Part shown: piece after piece, positions 1 to 7,432 of the stretch
How the letters are laid out: each line of letters starts with the position of its first letter
How positions within the stretch are numbered: the first letter of the stretch is position 1
Notes under the pieces: model-generated
Database searches by the model: none
Seen by the model: the letters and a program-made list of their open reading frames with translations, nothing else
What the model was told of the DNA's origin: nothing
Source: Nostoc desertorum CM1-VF14
GTDB taxonomy: Bacteria > Cyanobacteriota > Cyanobacteriia > Cyanobacteriales > Nostocaceae
Reading direction: 5' to 3'
DNA length: 64,000 bases
NCBI GenBank assembly: GCA_019359245.1
Contig: JAHHHR010000001.1
Span: forward strand, 248,001-312,000
Translations under genes and position numbers: made by a program

Positions 1-8
1 GCAGCAGA

Positions 9-854
9 ATGAAGGAGTTCTGGGAGAAACCTAATGCTGAAAATCAGGAACCAAATTCTATAAAACAAGAATCAAATGCTGAAAATACAGAGATGAATGC
101 TGGCTCTGAAGAAATGCGTTGTTTATACATAGCGTCTATCTCAGATAAAACCCAGTCAGAGCAGGAGTTTCAGAAACCCTCACGAACTGCTCAGGAACAC
201 CTAACGATCTCTTCAAAAGAGATCGTTAGGTGTTTCTCTGACACGCTTACACGAATTTCGCGTGAGGAGCAGACGGCGATCGCTCCCTTGGGGGTCGCGT
301 CGCCTCATTTGTTTGAAGGCGTGTTAGAGAAAGAGGAAGACTTGCCTACGGCAACTGACTGTACATCGCTGGCGCTTGTGGATGCTGTACAGGGTGAATC
401 TGCTTCCTTGTTGGCTAAAAACCAGGATTGTAGTGTTGAGCCTAAAGATTGTAATGAAGGTGATTGTTCCGCCGCGCCTGTTGGCGAAAATGAATTTTCT
501 TTAAGTTCTGCGATCGCAGATCAAAAAATAGAACTGAGTCGTCCCTCTGCTGAGTTGAAGGTTGAAAACTCAGTTTCTCGTGATGAAGACAAAGCAAATA
601 ATAAAGGTGAAAGTTCCACCGCAGCTGTCCCCAGTACTAAAAAATGGTCGCAAGAGGCTATTGTTACTCGATCTAAAGTGCGGCCGGAGCGTATGCAAAA
701 ACTCAAAGTGGCGGAAAATTCTGGGCAGAATCCTGGGTTTGAGTACTTGCTTGAGTGTTGGGATGATCCAGCTTTGCAAATTGTGATTAAAAAGTTGCTG
801 GCGAAGTTTCCCAAGTGGGGGTTTACGATAGTGGATGGTGATTTAAAGACTTGA
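9..854 (+). CDS. Hypothetical protein, probably the 3' part of a longer gene
   Basis: I do not recognise this protein. The frame stays open to the left edge, so the ATG at 9 may be internal and the gene may begin outside the window. Most of the visible chain is acidic, Ser/Asn/Glu-rich and probably disordered. Only the last 40 residues or so, around FEYLLECWDDPALQIVIKKLL and KFPKWGF, look folded (amphipathic helices). Two foreign-looking DNA pieces lie in frame: a perfect hairpin at 196-234 and a HIP1-rich dispersed-repeat stretch at about 275-305. No neighbour hints at a function. Confidence 0.5.
   Translation: MKEFWEKPNAENQEPNSIKQESNAENTEMNAGSEEMRCLYIASISDKTQSEQEFQKPSRTAQEHLTISSKEIVRCFSDTLTRISREEQTAIAPLGVASPHLFEGVLEKEEDLPTATDCTSLALVDAVQGESASLLAKNQDCSVEPKDCNEGDCSAAPVGENEFSLSSAIADQKIELSRPSAELKVENSVSRDEDKANNKGESSTAAVPSTKKWSQEAIVTRSKVRPERMQKLKVAENSGQNPGFEYLLECWDDPALQIVIKKLLAKFPKWGFTIVDGDLKT
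196..234. repeat. Perfect 18-bp inverted repeat inside a coding frame
   Basis: The arms 196-213 (AACACCTAACGATCTCTT) and 217-234 are exact reverse complements separated by the 3-nt loop CAA. The reading frame runs through it without a stop. It resembles a small palindromic dispersed repeat that has inserted in frame rather than a terminator, because no T-run follows. Confidence 0.85.
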
Positions 855-1249
855 GTTTGGACTAATTGGCATTTAGCAGCAATGAATAGCCCTCTTCTGT
901 CACTTTCCCGGAGGGCGATCGCTAGAAGCCTCACGAGGCAATCAATACAAGCTATACTTTTAGAAAAAATGGGTTTTGTATTTGTTATTAGGAAAAAATC
1001 TGGCGATCGCTTCCTGTACAAAAGCTTTGGAATTCAGAAATGACAAATTTTTTCGGAGAGTGACAGAAGAGGGATAGAAGGCAAGAGAAAGTTACTCAAC
1101 TTCTTTTAGAGGCTGAGTTGAATGGCACTAAGAAAAGCTCTAAGGTATGTGGAATAGGGGTTACAGCTTTTAATGCCAGAGAGCGCAGTAATTAATGGCG
1201 TAAGTAGCTGCGATGCCTTCGCAACGTCAAGGACGAACGCTGATGAAGA
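855..1249. other. Intergenic stretch with dispersed-repeat debris
   Basis: No convincing gene is visible. The stretch holds HIP1 sites (near 916 and 1003) and segments such as 1190-1245 that resemble the small dispersed repeats of Nostoc genomes. It leads directly into a transposase remnant. Confidence 0.5.
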
Positions 1250-1397
1250 GATGATGTACAGTTGCCATGCCTGACACTGTAGAGAACCAAAAAGAATATC
1301 CTCAAACCAGTAGTCAAAAGCCGGGATGTGGGTTCCCTATTGCCAAAATTGGTGTGATATTCAGTTTAGTTACAGGAGCCGCTACTGCACTTTGCAT
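1250..1397 (+). pseudogene. IS4-type transposase internal fragment
   Basis: The frame that contains the ATG at 1267 reads CTVAMPDT, then KPGCGFPIAKIGVIFSLVTG. I recognise this as the internal region around the first catalytic Asp of a cyanobacterial IS4-type transposase, not a real N-terminus. The sequence is cut at 1397, where the left end of an IS5-family element begins, so six foreign residues and a stop (1411-1413) follow. Both ends of the original gene are missing. It cannot encode a working transposase. Confidence 0.75.
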
Positions 1398-2311
1398 GAA
1401 CCTATCCCACTAATGCCAGATTGTGGTAATCTATTTTTGACTTGAGTTGGGTGTATTCGTTGATGGCTGGACGTTTTGAGGGCTTGAGCGACCTGGAATG
1501 GAAGTTATTTGAGGATATATTTCCTAAGCAGGCATCTAAGCGTGGAAAAGGAATGCCTCATGCACCATATCGTCATGTTTTAAATAGCTTGTTGTACATC
1601 CTGATTACTGGGTGTAGATGGTGTGACATACCGCGTGGGGACATCTGGGCATCGAAAAGCTCATCCCACCGATGGTTGAAAAAATGGCGTTGTGATGGGA
1701 CATTTGAACATTTACAAGGACGTATTCTAGCGATGCCTGCGGCGGGCTACGCCTACGCACATGAAAAAGGACTGATAAATTGGGAGTTTGGCGCGGTTGA
1801 CGGGTCTTTTTCCCCCTGGGAAAGGAGGGGGTGAAGAAGTTGCCTATGGTGGCAAAGGAAAAGGTATCCTCATTCACACTCTAACTGAGGGCAATGGAAT
1901 GCCCAAAGCTTTTTCCACTACTTCAGCCAACGGAAACGAGAGAGAACAAGTCTTACCTCTACTTGATAAGGTAAAACTAAAAACTTTGAAACGCGGGCGA
2001 CCACGTAAGCGAATCAAGGTGCTGGCTGCCGACAAAGGTTACGACTCAAAGCAAAAACGTGCTGACCTACGCTTTCGGAGTATTCGTCCTCAAATCCCAA
2101 AACGAGTCTGGAAAACTAAGAAAAACAAAGGAAGACCCATTAAAATCTCCGTTCCGAGATTTCAGCAGGAGCGGTGCTTTGCTTGGTATCAACGCTCTTG
2201 ACCGTCGTCTCGTTGTTAGATGGGAACGTCAAAAGGTTTATTTTGACGCATTCATTGACCTCGCTACCATTCACATCTGGATTAACAAAATATTATTAGT
2301 GGGATAGGTTC
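1398..2311 (+). mobile_element. IS5-family insertion sequence with terminal inverted repeats
   Basis: The left end 1398-1414 (GAACCTATCCCACTAAT) and right end 2295-2311 are perfect 17-bp inverted repeats flanking a broken transposase gene. The left flank is an IS4 fragment and the right flank is the tail of a second IS5-family copy. No target duplication is visible (flanks GCAT and AAGG), so the junctions were probably rearranged after insertion. Confidence 0.85.
1442..2307 (+). pseudogene. IS5-family transposase, frameshifted
   Basis: This is a DDE transposase of the IS5 family. The N-terminal frame (ATG at 1463, MAGRFEGLSDLEWKLFEDIFP) ends at 1834. The central frame continues from about 1805 (VDGSFSP then GKGGGEEVAYGGKGKG) to 2201, and the C-terminal frame resumes at about 2190 and ends ILLVG at 2307. 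The first shift lies in a run TTTTTCCCCC and could be programmed, as in some IS5-family groups. The second, after CFAWYQR near 2190, is a one-base insertion relative to the intact tail at 2312-2573, so this copy is probably dead. An insert encoding MPAAGYAYA at 1733-1760 looks like an in-frame dispersed repeat. Confidence 0.8.
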
Positions 2312-2573
2312 AAGGATAAACGCGCTACTTTACGCAAGCGAGGAATTAGACCTCAAATCCCAAAACGAGTTTGGAAAACGAAGAAAAACAGAGGTAGACC
2401 AATCAAAATTTCTGTTCCCAGATTTCCGCAGGAACGTTGTTTTGCCTGGTATCAACGTAAATATCGTCGTTTAGTCGTCCGATGGGAACGTCAAACAGTA
2501 TATTTTGATTCCTTCATTGACCTTGCAACTATCCATATATGGATTCAAAGGATTTTATTAGTGGGATAGGTTC
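2312..2573 (+). pseudogene. 3' remnant of a second IS5-family copy
   Basis: The frame KDKRATLRKRGIRPQIPKRV to IHIWIQRILLVG closely matches the C-terminus of the adjacent element. It includes the YQRKYRRLVVRWERQ stretch intact where the neighbour is frameshifted. It ends in the same right inverted repeat (2557-2573). The 5' two thirds are missing, because the neighbouring element abuts it at 2311. Confidence 0.85.
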
Positions 2574-2614
2574 TGATAAGTTAGTAGCATAGAGTCATAA
2601 TACCATTTAGTGGC

Positions 2615-2770
2615 ATGACCTACAATATAGGACACAGAGCGGTTTATAGCCTTAACATTCATTTGGTGCTTGTTACTAAGTACCGAAGAAAGGTTATAAA
2701 TCAAGCAATGCTTAAACGATTACAAGAGATATTTGAAAATACTTGCGCTAAGTGGAGTGTTTTTCCTTAA
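2615..2770 (+). pseudogene. IS200/IS605-type TnpA fragment
   Basis: This 51-residue frame begins YNIGHRAVYSLNIHLVLVTKYRRKV, the typical start of the Y1 (HUH) transposase of IS200/IS605 elements. After CAKWS it runs out of the family sequence and stops at 2768. The HUH metal-binding motif and the catalytic Tyr are therefore absent. It is a truncated relic. Confidence 0.75.
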
Positions 2771-3230
2771 CTTGTCACGAATCTGCAAAGATAATAACTT
2801 TATTACATCGGCCCCTCTCTTCACCCTCTTATTTTGGCAAAAGTATTGTTACATTTAATGTATTTTATATAGACTTATACAAATCAATATCATAGTATCA
2901 GCATAGTTTATAATTCATTATGTGTCGGAGGAAGTAACTACAAAGCCGACTTCTACACGAGAAAGTATTGCAGTTTAACAATAAAGGCAGAAGAAAATTC
3001 TGATACCTGCTCTCCGCCACTACCCAAGGGAGTAAGGGTTGAAGTCCCACACCAAAATCTCTGATTTAGTATCTTGCAGTCAGTTTAGGTCTAAAGACCA
3101 CACTGTATTGTAAACTTTTTTCCCTTTGCTTTCCGAATGCGTGGATCTCCCAACAAGGTAATAAAAGTTCTCTGTATAGATTATTGTTTGTATTTTTTAT
3201 ACATCCCCACAATTGTATCACAAAATAATT
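2771..3230. other. Non-coding stretch upstream of the injection-system operon
   Basis: No protein gene is visible. The region holds a short self-complementary piece GGTCTAAAGACC (about 3089-3100) and an AT-rich stretch before 3230. It is the likely place for the operon promoter, but I cannot pick out a convincing -35/-10 pair. Confidence 0.4.
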
Positions 3231-3377
3231 ATGCAAGAGGTATATTCTTTGTTCGTCCTGCTTGCAGGCAAACTAACAATCCACGTTTCTGCCAATGATT
3301 TTTCTACAGGAACCAAACAAGTAACTCTAACTGCTCTTAAGGAAGAATCTGCCAATTTCAAATTAGAGCCAAAATGA
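3231..3377 (+). CDS. Small hypothetical ORF (48 aa) ahead of the sheath gene
   Basis: The frame MQEVYSLFVLLAGKLTIHVS to KLEPK is open for 48 codons. It lies 92 bp upstream of the first sheath gene on the same strand. I do not recognise it and see no strong ribosome-binding site. It may be a leader peptide, a gene relic or chance. Confidence 0.2.
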   Translation: MQEVYSLFVLLAGKLTIHVSANDFSTGTKQVTLTALKEESANFKLEPK

Positions 3378-3469
3378 GCTTTTTTGAGTAAGTAGTTAAA
3401 AAAATAAATCCGAATTCATTCCTATCAAACTAACAACCAAATCTATCAATGCTTTGAAAGGAAAGGACT

Positions 3470-4627
3470 ATGCCTGATTATAAAACTCCAGGTGTTTATG
3501 TTAAAGAAGCTCCATCTGTCAGCCGACCAATTACGGGTGTTGGGACTACCATCGCTGCTTTCATCGGTTCTGCTCCTAAACCTCCTACAGACCCTAAAGA
3601 GGTACTTAAACCAGTCAATAACTGGGGGGAGTTTAAGAAATATTTTGGTGACACTGTAGATGATGATAAAGGTGACAATAATAAAAATGTCTTAGCCAAT
3701 GCAGTATTTGGCTTCTTTTATAACGGTGGTACCCGTTGTTGGGTGGCACATGTACCGGATTTAAAAGTGTCTCAAGATTTTCAAAAAGCTTTAGACAGTT
3801 TTAAAGCAATTGATGAAATTTCCCTAGTGGCGGTTCCTTTGCCATTCAATCTAACTACTGGTGGAACTACTGAAAATCCAACGGGTGGTGACAATATCCG
3901 TAAACAAATTAATGATGCAGTACTGCAACACTGTAAAGAGATGAATGACCGCTTTGCCATCCTTGATGGGGTATATGTAGAAGGTAAATTAGATGAAAGC
4001 AGCATTTATGGTGGAACTAAAAGCAAATACGGTGCTGTTTATTTACCTTATTTAGATGTAGATGGTACAGGTAACTATATGCCCCCTAGTGGTTATCTTG
4101 CTGGTGTTTATGCCCGTGTTGACACGGAGCGCGGTATACACAAAGCTCCAGCCAACGAGGTGATTCGTGGTGTTCAAGGGGTAGAAGTTGTTATTGATAA
4201 ATTCCAACAGCAGAATTTAAACGACAACAAAATTAATGTCATTCGCCTATTCAACGGTAATGTTACAGTTTGGGGTGCGCGTACCATTAACGAGAATTTA
4301 GAATATATTAACGTTCGGCGCACTCTCATCTATTTGAGTGAGTCCATTGATAGAGGCACCCAATGGGCAATTTTTGAACCAAATACCCCTGCACTCTGGC
4401 AAAAAATTATTCGCAATGTTTCTGATTTCCTCCTTGTGCAGTGGCGTTCAGGAGCATTATTCGGCAATACACCGCAGGAAGCCTTTTATGTCAAATGCGA
4501 TGCTGAAACCAATCCTCCAGAGTTACGGGAACAGGGTCAGCTAAACGCAGAAGTTGCTGTTTCCATAGTCAAACCGGCAGAATTTGTCGTTTTCACTATC
4601 AGTCAAACTACATTACCAAGTAGATAA
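3470..4627 (+). CDS. eCIS contractile sheath protein 1 (Cis2-type)
   Basis: This 385-residue protein is a phage-tail-sheath relative that polymerises around the inner tube and contracts to drive it into a target. The N-terminus (YKTPGVYVKEAPS with PITGVGTTIAAFIGSA) and the C-terminal block (WRSGALFGNTPQEAFYVKCD) are the family's best-conserved parts. The C-terminal block forms the strand-exchanging sheath core. A purine-rich GGAAAGGA lies just before the ATG. It is the first structural gene of the operon, and a second sheath gene follows 10 bp later. Confidence 0.95.
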   Translation: MPDYKTPGVYVKEAPSVSRPITGVGTTIAAFIGSAPKPPTDPKEVLKPVNNWGEFKKYFGDTVDDDKGDNNKNVLANAVFGFFYNGGTRCWVAHVPDLKVSQDFQKALDSFKAIDEISLVAVPLPFNLTTGGTTENPTGGDNIRKQINDAVLQHCKEMNDRFAILDGVYVEGKLDESSIYGGTKSKYGAVYLPYLDVDGTGNYMPPSGYLAGVYARVDTERGIHKAPANEVIRGVQGVEVVIDKFQQQNLNDNKINVIRLFNGNVTVWGARTINENLEYINVRRTLIYLSESIDRGTQWAIFEPNTPALWQKIIRNVSDFLLVQWRSGALFGNTPQEAFYVKCDAETNPPELREQGQLNAEVAVSIVKPAEFVVFTISQTTLPSR

Positions 4628-4637
4628 TGAGGGGTTT

Positions 4638-5843
4638 ATGCCGTACACAGCCCCTGGTGTCTATCTAGAGGAAATATTTCTTAAACCGGAAGTAATTTTG
4701 CCGACTGGTGTTCCGGGATTTATTGGTTTTGCAACTGCAAAGAAACCTGAAGATCAAAAAGATGGTGTCGTGCAATTACACCGAAAAGAAGAGTTAGATG
4801 AAAAATTAAACTTTCCAGAGGATGGTTATCTCAAAGCAGCTGTCATCGGTTTCTTTGATAATGGTGGAACTTGTTGCTATGTTGCCTTTGCAGATTCGAC
4901 CATAGAAAAACAGGAAACTTTGGAGAAGGCAATTAAAGCCTTGGCACCGCTGACTGACATAGACCTCATGGCATTTCCCGATGCTATGTATCTGTTACCG
5001 CTACTCCCGGATGACCCAATGCGTAAACAGAAAATTACCACAGAGCAGTGGCAGGAGCAAGCAAGTAAAGCAGAACGAGAGGTTATGAATCTGCAACAGA
5101 GTCTGATTCAACACTGTACTGACCAAGGCGATCGCTTTGCAATTTTAGACGCTCTTCCTGAGAAAATATCTGAGTTAGTATTACAGCAATGCAACGCTAT
5201 TAAAGCGAACCAAAACCTACAGAAGCCAGTGAACGGCGCACTTTATTATCCTTGGCTGCAAAACGCCCAGGGTCGATGGATACCACTCTGCGGTCACATT
5301 GCTGGGATTTTTGCTCGTAGCGATCGCGCTCGTGGTGTGTTTAAAGCTCCAGCAAATGAAGAAATTCGCGATGCTGTCAATCTCGAAGTTCTTATTGAGA
5401 ATTCAGATCAAGGAGACTTGAATGCTCAAGGCATCAATTGCTTGCGGGCTTTTCCAGGTCGAGGTATTCGGGTTTGGGGCGCACGCACCCTCAGCAACGA
5501 CAGTAACTGGCGCTATATTAATGTCCGTCGCCTTTTTATCACCATCAAACGCTGGATTGACTTGAATATGGTTTGGGCTGCCTTTGAGCCTAATACTCCC
5601 CAATTGTGGGTACGTATTCAGCGAGAATTGAGTGGCTATTTAACTCAACTTTGGCGATCCGGTGCCCTCAAGGGAGAAACTCCCGAACAGGCTTTCTACG
5701 TAAAATGCGATGCCGAAATCAACTCACCAGAGAGTCGTGAGATGGGAAATGTGTTCACTGAAATTGGTTTTGCACCCAGTTCACCCGCCGAATTTATCTT
5801 TGTGCGTATTACTCACCGCGCAAATACTACTGAACTAAGTTGA
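4638..5843 (+). CDS. eCIS contractile sheath protein 2 (Cis2/Cis3-type)
   Basis: This 401-residue protein is a second tail-sheath paralogue. I chose the ATG at 4638 (MPYTAPGVYLEEIF) because it follows GAGGGG and matches the family start; the open frame extends further upstream into the first sheath gene. The conserved C-terminal block reads WRSGALKGETPEQAFYVKCD. Compared with the first copy it carries an extra helical insert of about 35 residues around KITTEQWQEQASKAEREV. Two or more sheath genes in series are usual in eCIS loci; one often caps or initiates the sheath. Confidence 0.95.
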   Translation: MPYTAPGVYLEEIFLKPEVILPTGVPGFIGFATAKKPEDQKDGVVQLHRKEELDEKLNFPEDGYLKAAVIGFFDNGGTCCYVAFADSTIEKQETLEKAIKALAPLTDIDLMAFPDAMYLLPLLPDDPMRKQKITTEQWQEQASKAEREVMNLQQSLIQHCTDQGDRFAILDALPEKISELVLQQCNAIKANQNLQKPVNGALYYPWLQNAQGRWIPLCGHIAGIFARSDRARGVFKAPANEEIRDAVNLEVLIENSDQGDLNAQGINCLRAFPGRGIRVWGARTLSNDSNWRYINVRRLFITIKRWIDLNMVWAAFEPNTPQLWVRIQRELSGYLTQLWRSGALKGETPEQAFYVKCDAEINSPESREMGNVFTEIGFAPSSPAEFIFVRITHRANTTELS

Positions 5844-5907
5844 TTCACGTTTAATTACTGTAAAAAATTTCCATCCCAAACCGAGTTAATTAACAAGGAG
5901 AATCATC

Positions 5908-6336
5908 ATGCCCGATCCATACCGTGGTTACAATTTTCTAGTTGAAATTGATGGTATTACTGAAGCTGGCTTTCAGGAATGTAGTGGATTGGATAGCAGT
6001 ACCGATGCAGTAGATTATCGGGTAGGAAGTGACCCCAATCATGTGCGTAAGCTGACAGGATTAAACAAATTTTCCCCCATCACCCTGAAACGTGGCATCA
6101 CAGATTCTGATGCTCTCTGGAATTGGCGGCAGAAGGTGGTTGATGGGAGGTCTGACACTGAAACACGGAAAAATATCTCCATTGTTTTACTGAACGAAGC
6201 TCGCCAAGAGAAATGGCGCTGGAATCTTCGGCGAGCTTGGCCTTCAAAGTACACCGCACCTACATTCAATGCCACCAGTAATGATGTAGCAGTGGAAACT
6301 CTAGAAATTACTCATGAGGAAGTAGTTAAGGCTTAG
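5908..6336 (+). CDS. eCIS inner tube protein 1 (Cis1-type)
   Basis: This 142-residue protein belongs to the T4 gp19-like tail-tube family. Its rings stack into the tube that the sheath drives outward. Typical features are the start DPYRGYNFLVEIDGI, the motif FQECSGLDS, then LKRGITDSDALWNWRQ and a C-terminal beta strand (VAVETLEITHE). A good ribosome-binding site AAGGAG precedes the ATG. It follows the sheath genes, as in most eCIS loci, and pairs with the tube paralogue at 6966. Confidence 0.95.
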   Translation: MPDPYRGYNFLVEIDGITEAGFQECSGLDSSTDAVDYRVGSDPNHVRKLTGLNKFSPITLKRGITDSDALWNWRQKVVDGRSDTETRKNISIVLLNEARQEKWRWNLRRAWPSKYTAPTFNATSNDVAVETLEITHEEVVKA

Positions 6337-6418
6337 TCAATCCTGGTTTAAAATGCTACTTGTTCACAAAAACCTAGGGACAACAATGTGGTAACAATTG
6401 CTATCTTGTACAAGCTTT

Positions 6419-6781
6419 ATGCTCCAGACTGAATTTCTGTTCACCTTGCCACTGGGTTATGTGGATACCGAAGGCAATATGCATAAAGAGGGCGTGATGC
6501 GTCTGGCAACAGCCTTGGATGAAATTGCACCCCTCAAAGATTCCCGTGTCCGCAGTAACCAAGGATACCTGCTAATCATTCTGCTATCGCGGGTGATTAC
6601 CAAGCTAGGAACGCTGGAATATATCAATCCCAAGGTGATTGAAGGCTTGTACGCTAACGATTTGGCGTATTTACAAGACCTTTATTGCCGCATCAATCAA
6701 AATGGACACAATCGGGTGCGAACCCAATGTCCCCACTGCGAGCAAGAGTTTGAACTGGAACTTAGTAGCATGGGGGAGTAA
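6419..6781 (+). CDS. eCIS tail-assembly protein with CxxC motif
   Basis: This 120-residue protein (start MLQTEFLFTLPLGYVDTEG) resembles the small conserved proteins encoded between the two tube genes of eCIS loci, in the position of phage tail-assembly chaperones. A CPHC pair near the C-terminus (TQCPHCEQEF) suggests half of a metal site; I see no second pair. I chose 6419 over an upstream start at 6398 because the family sequence begins there. The gene ends ATG-GGG-GAG-TAA, and a second coding frame continues in the -1 register, suggesting an extended product. Confidence 0.8.
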   Translation: MLQTEFLFTLPLGYVDTEGNMHKEGVMRLATALDEIAPLKDSRVRSNQGYLLIILLSRVITKLGTLEYINPKVIEGLYANDLAYLQDLYCRINQNGHNRVRTQCPHCEQEFELELSSMGE

Positions 6782-6939
6782 GTTGCTACCCCCTTGAACG
6801 GCTGTACGAGGAGGTAGCATATATTGCTTACCACTTTCATTGGTCTTCCGAACAGGTGTTAGCTTTAGAACATCCAGATCGCCTGCAATGGGTAGCCCAA
6901 ATCGCCAAGATTAATAAACGTTTTAACGAACAAAGTTAA
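6769..6939 (+). CDS. DUF6760-like extension in the -1 frame, no start codon
   Basis: The frame reads GVSCYPLERLYEEVAYIAYH then FHWSSEQVLALEHPDRLQWV, which I recognise as the small DUF6760-type protein found between eCIS tube genes. It is open from 6769, just after an in-frame TAG at 6766-6768, but has no ATG, GTG or TTG before the conserved part. The preceding gene runs into it through a G5 run (6772-6776) in the -1 relation. The likeliest reading is a -1 ribosomal frameshift giving an extended assembly protein, as for lambda G/GT or P2 E/E'. A lost start codon is the alternative. Confidence 0.65.
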   Translation, partial: HGGVSCYPLERLYEEVAYIAYHFHWSSEQVLALEHPDRLQWVAQIAKINKRFNEQS

Positions 6940-6965
6940 TTAACATCTAGGAGATTTATGCAACT

Positions 6966-7409
6966 ATGGCTTCATCTGACCCTTATCAAGTATTTAACTT
7001 TCTCATTGAAATTGAGGGGCTTGTGATTGGCGGTTTTTCTGAGTGCAGTGGCTTGCAAGTGGAAACCGAACTTTTTGAATATCGCGAAGGGGGGCTGAAT
7101 GAATATATGCACAACTTTGTTGGCTCAACCAATTATACACCGCTAGTCCTGAAACACGGACTGACATCAAATGATGGACTGTGGAAATGGCATCAGGAAA
7201 TAGTCAGCCAGGGCGTAAACCAGGTAATTAAGCGTCTGAATGGCACGATTTATCTGAATGACAGACAGGGGAACCAGGTAAAGGTGTGGAACTTCAAACA
7301 AGCTTTTCCTTATAAATGGACTGGACCAGAACTGCGTGCAGATTCTAGCGAAGTCGCATTTGAAAGTGTGGAATTGGTTCATCGGGGTCTGAACCAAGTT
7401 CGTGTATAA
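6966..7409 (+). CDS. eCIS inner tube protein 2 (Cis5-type)
   Basis: This 147-residue protein is a second gp19-like tube protein (DPYQVFNFLIEIEGL, FSECSGLQVETE, LKHGLTSNDGLWKWH). In eCIS particles such paralogues usually form the first ring(s) joining tube to baseplate, which is inference here. The ribosome-binding site AGGAG lies 12 bp upstream of the ATG at 6966. An out-of-frame ATG at 6958 is nearer to the AGGAG but leads nowhere. Confidence 0.93.
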   Translation: MASSDPYQVFNFLIEIEGLVIGGFSECSGLQVETELFEYREGGLNEYMHNFVGSTNYTPLVLKHGLTSNDGLWKWHQEIVSQGVNQVIKRLNGTIYLNDRQGNQVKVWNFKQAFPYKWTGPELRADSSEVAFESVELVHRGLNQVRV

Positions 7410-7432
7410 AAACTCTAATTGTAATTTTCCTA

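Noticed and set aside
2771..3230. Group II intron or structured riboswitch upstream of the eCIS operon
   Set aside because: Some GTGTCGGAGG-like sequence and short hairpins are present, but no domain V, reverse-transcriptase frame or known aptamer core could be recognised.
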